Source of the DNA: an uncultured Alphaproteobacteria bacterium
Lineage (GTDB): Bacteria > Pseudomonadota > Alphaproteobacteria > RF32 > CAG-239
Direction of reading: 5' to 3'
Length of the DNA stretch: 15,008 bases
NCBI GenBank assembly: GCA_934276635.1
Contig: CAKQTH010000016.1
Span: 1 to 15,008, forward strand
Shown: positions 6,593-13,044 of the stretch, in pieces
How the letters are laid out: every line of letters starts with the position of its first letter
How positions within the stretch are numbered: position 1 is the first letter of the stretch
The notes under the pieces: generated by a model
The model's input: the letters and a program-made list of their open reading frames with translations, nothing else
Database searches by the model: none
What the model was told of the DNA's origin: nothing
Position numbers and translations under genes: made by a program

Positions 6593-6891
6593 TGAAAAAA
6601 CTGTCCGTTCTCTGTGTTGCTTTGTGCCTTGCTCTCGGCGCTTGTTCTTCTTCGCCGACAAAAGGCGATTTATATAAAAACGACCATGACCGCTATATCA
6701 AAAATATTGTTGTGAAAGAAAAATCGGAATACGGCATCACATATGAATATAAAGATGTCAGAATTGACGAATTGGCCTCGGTTGCTGCAAAATATTGCAA
6801 TCAGCTGGGCAAAAAAACAACGCTTATCAGCACATCTTTGTACCGCAACAACAAAATGCGCGCGGCTTTTATGTGTGAAGTATTGCAATAG
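6592..6891 (+). CDS. Small lipoprotein, 99 residues (hypothetical)
   Basis: MKKLSVLCVALCLALGAC is a clear lipoprotein signal with lipobox LGAC (Cys18), followed by Ser-rich SSSPTKGD. The mature domain of about 80 residues has two cysteines, in KYCNQ and MCEVLQ, which could form a disulfide. The pattern AAKYCNQLGKK...MRAAFMCEV recalls small periplasmic lipoproteins ending in an F/M-x-C strand, but no named family can be assigned with confidence. Its ATG overlaps the previous stop by one base (TAATG) and there is only a weak ribosome site, so coupling to the 62-residue gene is likely. Expected location is the periplasmic face of the inner or outer membrane. Confidence 0.75.
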   Translation: MKKLSVLCVALCLALGACSSSPTKGDLYKNDHDRYIKNIVVKEKSEYGITYEYKDVRIDELASVAAKYCNQLGKKTTLISTSLYRNNKMRAAFMCEVLQ

Positions 6892-6911
6892 ACTTTTTTT
6901 CTCCCTATATA
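6883..6911 (+). promoter_or_regulatory. Candidate promoter upstream of the DnaJ gene
   Basis: TTGCAA (6883-6888), overlapping the end of the lipoprotein gene, is followed after 17 nt by TATATA (6906-6911), each a 4/6 match. No hairpin terminator separates the lipoprotein from the DnaJ gene, so read-through is also possible. Confidence 0.3.
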
Positions 6912-6946
6912 ACCTTTAAGAATTATACAATTTTAAAGGCAGATAA

Positions 6947-7903
6947 ATGAACAAAAATTTATATGATGTTTTAGGCGTTAGCAAAACGGCAACAGATGCG
7001 GAAGTCAAATCCGCATATCGTAAGCTTGCGCGTAAATACCATCCGGACTTGAACAAAGACAATAAGGCCGCGGCGGCAGAAAAATTTAAGGAAATTTCTT
7101 GTGCTTATGACATTTTGGGAGACAAGGAAAAACGCGGTAAATATGATCGCGGAGAAATAGATTCCGACGGCAAACCTACCGGATTCGGCGCCGGATTTTC
7201 ATCTTCGGGCTTTGGCGGCGCAAACCCGTTCGGCGGAGGCAATCCGTTCGGAAACAGCAGTGCCCGTTACTATTCTTCCGGCGGCGCAAACGGTGCAGGT
7301 TTTGACTTTTCTTCCATATTCGGAGATGATTTATCTTCCATTTTCGGCGGTGGCAGCGGATTTTCGCGTTCATCGGCCGGAAGGACTCAAAAAGGACAAG
7401 ATATATCATACAATATGTCAGTTTCGTTTCTGGACGCGGCGCTCGGCGCTGAAAAGACCGTTGAGCTCAACGGCAAAACGATTAATGTCAAAATTCCGGC
7501 CGGCACGACATCAGGACAGACTCTCCGCTTGAAAGGGCTCGGGGAAGCCGGTTTCGGCGGCGGGCAAAGCGGCGATGTTCTGATTACGATAGATGTTCAA
7601 AAGCACCCGTATTTTACGGCCGACGATGACGCAAATATTTTGCTGGAGCTGCCGATAAGCCTCAAAGAAAGCATTTTGGGCGGCAAAGTTACGGTTCCGA
7701 CAATTTCCGGTCAGGTTATGGTCAACATTCCGCCCTATTCTTCCGGCGGCGACAAGCTTCGTCTGAAAGGAAAAGGCATAAAGACCAAAACTAAACAGGG
7801 CGATGAGTTGATTACGCTTCGAATTGTCGCGCCAAAAACCAAAAATGCCGATTTGGAAAGCGTTTTGAGCAAAATGAGCGATGAAAAAGTTAGGAACTTT
7901 TAG
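6947..7903 (+). CDS. DnaJ-type co-chaperone, class B (CbpA-like, no zinc finger)
   Basis: The product is 318 residues. Residues 4-67 are a J domain with the catalytic HPD (32-34) that stimulates DnaK ATPase, and KFKEISCAYDILGDKEKRGKYD is the canonical helix III-IV end. Residues about 78-145 are Gly/Phe/Ser-rich. The zinc-binding CxxCxGxG repeats of true DnaJ are absent, so this is a class B co-chaperone. Two C-terminal substrate-binding beta domains follow: about 150-220 (QDISYNMSVSFLDAALGAEKTVEL, IPAGTTSGQTLRLKGLGE) and 228-300 (ILLELPISLKESILGGKVTVPTISG, IPPYSSGGDKLRLKGKGI). It is cytosolic. Ribosome site AAAGGCAGAT is at 6935-6944. The DUF1349 gene starts at the very next base after its stop. 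CbpA is the nearest named relative by architecture, but the symbol is withheld. Confidence 0.93.
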   Translation: MNKNLYDVLGVSKTATDAEVKSAYRKLARKYHPDLNKDNKAAAAEKFKEISCAYDILGDKEKRGKYDRGEIDSDGKPTGFGAGFSSSGFGGANPFGGGNPFGNSSARYYSSGGANGAGFDFSSIFGDDLSSIFGGGSGFSRSSAGRTQKGQDISYNMSVSFLDAALGAEKTVELNGKTINVKIPAGTTSGQTLRLKGLGEAGFGGGQSGDVLITIDVQKHPYFTADDDANILLELPISLKESILGGKVTVPTISGQVMVNIPPYSSGGDKLRLKGKGIKTKTKQGDELITLRIVAPKTKNADLESVLSKMSDEKVRNF

Positions 7904-8467
7904 ATGATACTGGCGCAGCTGCAAAATTTCGAATGGCTTAATGACCCGCAGGGATTTTCGTTTACTGCGCTCGGCCTGCGTGTTGAAAGCAAAGCAGGCA
8001 GCGATTTTTGGCAGAATCAAACCGCCGGAATTCACAAAGACAGCGGACATTTTTTCTATTTGGAAAAATCCGGCAGTTTCACGCTTGATTTGTGCTGGGC
8101 GGCGCAGAACAACGGCCGTTTCAACCAATGCGGCATAATGCTCAGAACAGACGAAAACAACTGGCTGAAATCTTCGGTTATGTGTGAAAGCCCTGAAAAT
8201 CCGTCCGTTGCCTCATGTACAACAATTGACGGATTTTCCGATTGGGCGGTGCACAAAATCAACTCAATGCCCGAAAAAGTTCATTACAGACTGCGCAGAA
8301 TCGGCAATGATTATATCTTGTATTTTTCGCTCGACGGAGAAAACTTTGAACAGATACGACTTGTTCATCTGGACAACCGCGGCGCGCCGGTTTTGGCCGG
8401 AGCATACATCTGCAGCCCGCAAACCGGGGACTTTTCCGCAACCTTAACCAATATAGATTTTTCTTAA
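7904..8467 (+). CDS. DUF1349 / concanavalin-like beta-sandwich protein
   Basis: The product is 187 residues with no signal peptide. Features match DUF1349 proteins (the group including yeast REE1-like proteins): N-terminal FEWLNDPQGFS, KAGSDFWQNQTAGIHKDSGHFFYL, NQCGIMLRTDENNWLKSSVMCE, DWAVHKINSMPEKVHYRLRRIGNDYILYFSLDGENFEQIRLVHL, and a final GAYICSPQTGDFSATLTNIDF. These alternate into a jelly-roll fold and the length is normal for the family. The molecular function is unknown; sugar binding is often suggested from fold alone. The ATG begins directly after the DnaJ stop codon, with AGGA about 10 nt upstream inside that gene, so the two are co-transcribed and probably coupled. It ends 9 nt from the converging permease gene, with no separate terminator visible. 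Confidence 0.85.
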   Translation: MILAQLQNFEWLNDPQGFSFTALGLRVESKAGSDFWQNQTAGIHKDSGHFFYLEKSGSFTLDLCWAAQNNGRFNQCGIMLRTDENNWLKSSVMCESPENPSVASCTTIDGFSDWAVHKINSMPEKVHYRLRRIGNDYILYFSLDGENFEQIRLVHLDNRGAPVLAGAYICSPQTGDFSATLTNIDFS

Positions 8468-8476
8468 AAATTCGAA

Positions 8477-9568
8477 CTAATTTTCCAGATAAAGTTCGCT
8501 TTTCTTGTAATTTTCAATCGCATGGCGGAGCAAAACCGCAACAATCGCTGCAACCGGAATTGCAATCATCAGGCCTAAAAATCCGAGCAAAACGCCGCCG
8601 GCCAACAAGGCAAACATAATCCAAACCGGGTGCAATCCGACACTGTCTCCGACAAGTTTCGGCGTCAAAAAGTTGCCTTCCAAAAACTGTCCGCTGACAA
8701 ACACCGCCACAACTGCGGCAATTCCGGTCCATGAATCAAATTGAGCAAACGCTATCAGGATAGAAATCACAAAGCCGGTAATCGACCCGACATACGGAAT
8801 AAATGATATCAAACCGGCCAAAAATCCGACCATCAGCCCCATATCAAGCCCGACGATATACAGCCCTAAGGAGTAGTATGTTCCGAGCAAAAAGCAAACG
8901 CTCAGCTGTCCGCGGATAAATCCAGCCATAGAGCAGTCTATCTGTTTTGCGATTTTGCGGATTGAGGGCTTTGATTTTCGAGGTAGCAGACTGTCCACTT
9001 TTTTGATAAAATGTTTCCAATCTCTGAGCATATAAAAAGTCACAACCGGGGTAATCAGCAACAGGCTTATCAAATTTATCAGCGCCATTCCGTTAGAAAT
9101 CAGGCTTTTTGCCACATTGCCCAAAATACGCATATTTTCGGACATATTCTGGCTCAAAAGCTGCTTGATTTTTGCCGGCTGCAGCTCGGGAAATCTGCTT
9201 TGCAAATCTGCCAGCAGCGGTTCGATTTTTTTGATAAACGATGAAATATATTGCGGAGCAGCATCAAAGAAATGCGCAAATTCTTCTTGTATCAGGCTGA
9301 AGAACAGCAACAGAGCCGGCACCACAAACACAATCACCAAAAGCAGAACCAAAATTGTGGCAACGGTTCTGTTCATTCCGTGTTTTTCAAATTTTGAAAC
9401 AAACGGATCCAACAAATAACCGATAATAATTCCGGCGGCAAACGGCAGCAAAACCGAGCGCAAAACATATATCAGATATGCGCATACAACAAAAATTCCG
9501 AACCAAAACAGCAGGTTTTTGCTGACAAGCCTGTTTTCTGCGGTTATTTGTTTTGAAACCTGTCTCAT
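8477..9568 (-). CDS. AI-2E transporter family permease (PerM/UPF0118 type)
   Basis: The product is 363 residues, normal for PF01594 proteins. Hydrophobic segments lie near residues 18-36, 38-52, 68-92, 160-182, 222-252, 256-276, 282-294 and 314-346, consistent with about eight membrane spans. The family layout is visible: a large extracytoplasmic region after the third span (about 95-155), RDWKHFIKKVDSLLP (182-196), the conserved FIPYVG (256-261), and the C-terminal signature GLHPVWIMFALLAGG (311-325). Despite the family name, substrates vary: some members export autoinducer-2, others act as sodium/proton antiporters, and most are unassigned. Its ATG overlaps the DUF2066 stop by 4 nt (ATGA), with AAAGGA 5 nt before the start, so the two are coupled. 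In many alphaproteobacteria this pair precedes hdaA, but no such gene follows here. Confidence 0.93.
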   Translation of the reverse strand: MRQVSKQITAENRLVSKNLLFWFGIFVVCAYLIYVLRSVLLPFAAGIIIGYLLDPFVSKFEKHGMNRTVATILVLLLVIVFVVPALLLFFSLIQEEFAHFFDAAPQYISSFIKKIEPLLADLQSRFPELQPAKIKQLLSQNMSENMRILGNVAKSLISNGMALINLISLLLITPVVTFYMLRDWKHFIKKVDSLLPRKSKPSIRKIAKQIDCSMAGFIRGQLSVCFLLGTYYSLGLYIVGLDMGLMVGFLAGLISFIPYVGSITGFVISILIAFAQFDSWTGIAAVVAVFVSGQFLEGNFLTPKLVGDSVGLHPVWIMFALLAGGVLLGFLGLMIAIPVAAIVAVLLRHAIENYKKSELYLEN

Positions 9569-10626
9569 TTGTTTCCTTTGCTTATAATATAAGAGTTTTC
9601 ACGATTTTCTACGCTGAAACCGGCTTTTGAAAAAGCATACAAAAGATTTTCCGGCGAGCACGACACCTGTGCCACAAAACGAGCTTTTCCGGCCGCCATG
9701 GTTGCCAAATTGATTTTTTGAATCTCCGGAAGTTTTGCCAGATTCTTTTCCGCATCAACCAAATCGCTCAGGTTTTTATACGAATAAAAAATATTGATTT
9801 CTCCGGCGATGTTTTGTTTTTTCGGCTCGCTTTGTTCCTGCGCGTTCAAATCGCTTTTGATTCTGGCAATCAGCATATCGGCCGCAATATTAAGATTGCG
9901 TTCACTCGGCGAACCATATATACTCAGCCCGCTGTGCTTTTCGTTTTGCAGATTAATAACCTCGATATTCAAATAATTAAACGCATCAGGACGCATTTTT
10001 GCAACATAAACCTTTGTGTTCGGATTGTTGTCGGCAATTTTGGCAAGAGTGATAATGTTTGGATACATCACATTGTTAATCCCGATTTTTTGTGCAAAAG
10101 AATCATCAATCACACGAAACACAACATCTCCGCTTTGAACCGGCCCTTTATTTTTCCACGCGTTGCGCCAAAGATTTTCTTCTTCCCAAAGATAGGGCTC
10201 GCCGTTTTTGGCCAACTGATACACCGGAACAATCACAACATTGGTCAAGTCGCTGTATTGCATCGGAATTGAATTTTCTTTCATATATGCAAGCAAAAGG
10301 TCGCCGTCGACCAAAATTTTCAGCTTTGCGGCATAGCGGACGCTTGAAGATTTTTCTTCGGAAACTTCAACTTCTTTAATAAAATTGAGAATTTGCTCGT
10401 TTGAAAAATCGGCAAATTTTTCAACATACAGCGGTGTTGTGTTTCGTTTTACGATCTGAAGAAACGCATTGCGGTTAGCGTCGGTCATCGCTTTTTCTCG
10501 GGCTTTGGACGCATCTTCGGCCGTAACATCGACATTGACATCAACCATATATTTGTCATCAGCCTTTGCCGCCGACATAATCATAACAACAGCCGCCAAA
10601 ATCGGCAAAAATATATTTTTTTTCAC
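9565..10626 (-). CDS. DUF2066 exported protein
   Basis: The product is 353 residues starting at GTG (10624-10626), chosen because GAGGAG sits 8 nt upstream and the signal peptide begins there (MKKNIFLPILAAVVMIMSAA, cleavage near AKA-DD). The mature N-terminus YMVDVNVDVTAEDASKAREKAMTDANRNAFLQIVKR is the characteristic DUF2066 opening. Later stretches such as LTNVVIVPVYQ, PYLWEEENLWRNAWK and the serial beta-alpha-like segments to the C-terminus also fit. Expected location is the periplasm. Function is unknown in the family; its steady coupling to a PerM-type permease suggests a shared envelope role, which is inference. It is divergent from pta, across a gap of about 150 nt. Confidence 0.87.
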   Translation of the reverse strand: MKKNIFLPILAAVVMIMSAAKADDKYMVDVNVDVTAEDASKAREKAMTDANRNAFLQIVKRNTTPLYVEKFADFSNEQILNFIKEVEVSEEKSSSVRYAAKLKILVDGDLLLAYMKENSIPMQYSDLTNVVIVPVYQLAKNGEPYLWEEENLWRNAWKNKGPVQSGDVVFRVIDDSFAQKIGINNVMYPNIITLAKIADNNPNTKVYVAKMRPDAFNYLNIEVINLQNEKHSGLSIYGSPSERNLNIAADMLIARIKSDLNAQEQSEPKKQNIAGEINIFYSYKNLSDLVDAEKNLAKLPEIQKINLATMAAGKARFVAQVSCSPENLLYAFSKAGFSVENRENSYIISKGNK

Positions 10627-10670
10627 AATAAAAACTCCTCAAATTCTCTTTATTGTCTTAAACTTAAACA

Positions 10671-10700
10671 ATTTTATTCTTTTTTACAATAAAAAAGCAA
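10671..10700 (-). promoter_or_regulatory. Weak candidate promoter of the DUF2066-permease operon
   Basis: Minus-strand TTGCTT (10695-10700) lies 18 nt from TAAAAT (10671-10676), the latter a 5/6 match to -10. The region between the two divergent operons is about 75-80% A+T by eye, so confidence is low. Confidence 0.3.
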
Positions 10701-10709
10701 AAGTTTTTA

Positions 10710-10740
10710 TAGACTTTAAACGCAAACAGTTGTTTATTAT
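10710..10740 (+). promoter_or_regulatory. Weak candidate promoter of pta-ackA
   Basis: TAGACT (10710-10715) and TATTAT (10735-10740) are 19 nt apart, 4/6 and 5/6 matches with a longer than ideal spacer. Together with the minus-strand candidate it would fill the shared divergent region. No inverted repeat or regulator site was recognised. Confidence 0.25.
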
Positions 10741-10775
10741 GGGTGAATTATGGAACTAACGGAGATTTTCTAAAA

Positions 10776-11777
10776 ATGCTAAGCAAATATTTATCATCAT
10801 TAATCGACAGAGCTTCTAAACTCGGCAAAACAATCGTTTTGCCTGAAGGCGAAGACGAAAGAGTTTTGAACGCAGCCTATATTGCCGCAAATAACAAGGT
10901 CGCAAATATCATAATTTTGGGCGATGTTGCAAAAATTGAAGAATTTTTTGCCGCAAAAGGCTCAAAACCCGAAAATATTTCAATAATCGACCCACAGTCT
11001 TCCGAAAAGAAAGAAAAATATGCAAATCTTTTGTTTGAAATCAGAAAAGACAAGGGTATGACGATTGAAGAAGCCCGTCAAACCGTTTTGAACAAAACAT
11101 ATTTCGGAACTCTGATGGTTAAGGCTAAAGACGCCGACGGAATGGTCAGCGGCGCAATTCATTCTACTGCCGACACGGTTCGCCCTGCTCTGCAAATTAT
11201 CAAATCCGCCCGCAAAGACCGCGGAGTTTCCGCCTTTTTGATTATGGTTTCCAACAACGAGCCGTATATTCTTTCGGACGCCGGTTTGGTTATCAACCCT
11301 GATGATAAGGAACTTGCCGAAATTGCTCTCAGTGCGGCGGAAAGCGCCATCACATTCGGTATTGACCCGAAAATCGCAATGCTTTCGTTTTCGACCAAAG
11401 GTTCAGCCAAAGGTCCGGAAGTCGACAAGGTTGTAAGCGCAACAAAAATTGCTTCAGAATTGCTCAAAAATGAAGAATATCAGGACAAAGGCATTGAAAT
11501 TGACGGAGAATTGCAGGTTGATGCGGCTCTTGACCTTGCGGTCGGACAGCGCAAAGCTCCGGGGTCTCATGTTGCCGGAAAAGCAAAAGTTTTGGTTGTG
11601 CCGAATCTCGATACCGGAAATATATGCTACAAGCTGTTGCAAAGACTCGGCGGATGCGAGGCATACGGTCCGATTTTGCAAGGTTTGAATGCTCCGATTA
11701 ATGACCTTTCGCGCGGTGCTTTTGTTGAAGATATCGTCGGTGCGATTGCAATCACCTGTATTCAGGCTCAAAAATAA
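10776..11777 (+). CDS. pta: Phosphate acetyltransferase
   Basis: The product is 333 residues and catalyses acetyl-CoA + Pi to acetyl phosphate + CoA in the cytosol. The single-domain (short) Pta form is recognised by TIVLPEGEDERVLNAA near the start, then DADGMVSGAIHSTADTVRPALQIIK, FSTKGSAKGPEVDKVVSAT, GELQVDAALD, KAPGSHVAGKAKVLVVPNLDTGNICYK and a terminal GPILQGLNAPINDLSRG. The ATG at 10776 is preferred over an in-frame GTG at 10743: it places the conserved N-terminus correctly and has GGAG at 10761-10764, whereas the GTG has no ribosome site. The long DRTGG/AAA-like N-terminal part of the enterobacterial enzyme is absent. ackA follows 30 nt downstream, giving the standard acetate overflow and ATP-yielding pair. 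Confidence 0.96.
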   Translation: MLSKYLSSLIDRASKLGKTIVLPEGEDERVLNAAYIAANNKVANIIILGDVAKIEEFFAAKGSKPENISIIDPQSSEKKEKYANLLFEIRKDKGMTIEEARQTVLNKTYFGTLMVKAKDADGMVSGAIHSTADTVRPALQIIKSARKDRGVSAFLIMVSNNEPYILSDAGLVINPDDKELAEIALSAAESAITFGIDPKIAMLSFSTKGSAKGPEVDKVVSATKIASELLKNEEYQDKGIEIDGELQVDAALDLAVGQRKAPGSHVAGKAKVLVVPNLDTGNICYKLLQRLGGCEAYGPILQGLNAPINDLSRGAFVEDIVGAIAITCIQAQK

Positions 11778-11807
11778 TTTTAACCCACTCTACCAAAGGA
11801 TAATAAT

Positions 11808-12989
11808 ATGAAAAAAATTCTCGTTTTAAATTCAGGTTCTTCTTCATTGAAGTATCAGTTATTCAATGTTGACGGCGAAAAATATGAAGTTTTGGCAAAA
11901 GGTATTGCTGAAAGAATTGGTCTTGAAAATTCCGTTATCTCCATCAAAATCGGCGACGGCGAAAAAGTCAAAAAAATGATTGATATGCCGACTCACAATG
12001 AAGCAATCGAAGCCGTTATCAACCTTTTGCTTGACGGCGTTATAAAATCTATGGACGAACTTTCGGCAATCGGACACCGCGTTGTTCACGGCGGCGAAAA
12101 GTTTAATCAGTCCGTACTGATTACCGATGAAGTTATCAAAACCGTTGAAGAATTGTCCGATTTGGCTCCTCTTCACAACCCGGCAAACCTGCTCGGTATC
12201 AGAGCCGTCAGCAGAATTTTGCCGAATATTCCGCAGGTTGCGGTTTTTGACACTGCGTTCCATCAGACAATGGAAAAAGAAGCTTATTTGTATCCGCTCC
12301 CGATTGAGCAATACACAAAACACCAAATCAGAAGATACGGTTTTCACGGAACATCTCATGCATATGTTTCGCAAGAAGCTGCAAAATTGCTCGGTTTTGA
12401 AGGAAAAATCATCACATGCCACCTCGGCAACGGTGCCTCAATCGCTGCTGTTGACCACGGAAAATGCGTTGACACATCAATGGGATTTACGCCTCTGGCC
12501 GGCATCATTATGGGTACCAGATGCGGCGATATTGACCCGTATATTCCGCTTCATATCATGAAATCGCAAAACAAGACTTTGGAAGAAGTCAACAATATGC
12601 TCAACAAAGAAAGCGGAATGTTTGGAATTTGCGGATATTCGGACAATCGCGATGTTGAAGACAGATATTTTGTCGGTGATGAAGCCTGCACAACCGCAAT
12701 GTATGCTTATGTTCACAGCCTGTTGCGCTTTATCGGCGGCTATATCGCTGTTTTGGGCGGCGTTGATGCGATAGTGTTTACCGCAGGCGTTGGCGAAAAC
12801 GGCGCCGCTTTGCGCAAATTGTTGGTTGAAAGACTTGCTTATCTCGGCATCAAACTTGATGAAGAAAACAACAAGCTCCGCGGCAAGACTGTTGCAATCT
12901 CAACTCCGGATTCAAAGGTTAAGGTATATGTAATTCCGACCGATGAAGAATTGATGATTGCAAAAGATACTATGCGTCTGGCTTTCTAA
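11808..12989 (+). CDS. ackA: Acetate kinase
   Basis: The product is 393 residues and catalyses acetyl phosphate + ADP to acetate + ATP, reversibly, in the cytosol. ASKHA-fold signatures are complete: LVLNSGSSSLKY (5-16), GHRVVHGG with Arg91 (89-96), VFDTAFHQ with Asp148, RYGFHGTSH with His180, HLGNGASIAAV (205-215), TPLAGIIMGTRCGDIDP with Arg238 (228-243), VFTAGVGENG, and PTDEELMIA with Glu380/381. Arg91, Asp148 and His180 coincide in numbering with catalytic residues known from the Methanosarcina enzyme. AAAGGA precedes the ATG at normal spacing. It is co-transcribed with pta and followed by a bidirectional terminator. Confidence 0.97.
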   Translation: MKKILVLNSGSSSLKYQLFNVDGEKYEVLAKGIAERIGLENSVISIKIGDGEKVKKMIDMPTHNEAIEAVINLLLDGVIKSMDELSAIGHRVVHGGEKFNQSVLITDEVIKTVEELSDLAPLHNPANLLGIRAVSRILPNIPQVAVFDTAFHQTMEKEAYLYPLPIEQYTKHQIRRYGFHGTSHAYVSQEAAKLLGFEGKIITCHLGNGASIAAVDHGKCVDTSMGFTPLAGIIMGTRCGDIDPYIPLHIMKSQNKTLEEVNNMLNKESGMFGICGYSDNRDVEDRYFVGDEACTTAMYAYVHSLLRFIGGYIAVLGGVDAIVFTAGVGENGAALRKLLVERLAYLGIKLDEENNKLRGKTVAISTPDSKVKVYVIPTDEELMIAKDTMRLAF

Positions 12990-13009
12990 GTCGGCTGTCA
13001 CAGGCAATA

Positions 13010-13044
13010 AAAAACCGCGGGGATTGATGTTTCCTGCGGTTTTT
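13010..13044. terminator. Bidirectional terminator between ackA and the converging gene
   Basis: AAAAACCGCGGG (13010-13021) pairs with CCTGCGGTTTTT (13033-13044), 11 Watson-Crick pairs and one wobble, around an 11-nt loop. A T-rich tail (TTTTTATTTTG) follows on the plus strand, and on the minus strand the T-run is provided by the A6 at 13009-13014. It lies 20 nt after ackA and overlaps the last codon of the minus-strand gene ending at 13043. Confidence 0.85.

Noticed and set aside
10743..10775. Earlier in-frame GTG start for pta
   Set aside because: No ribosome site, and the extra 11 residues are not part of the conserved Pta N-terminus; GGAG precedes the ATG at 10776.
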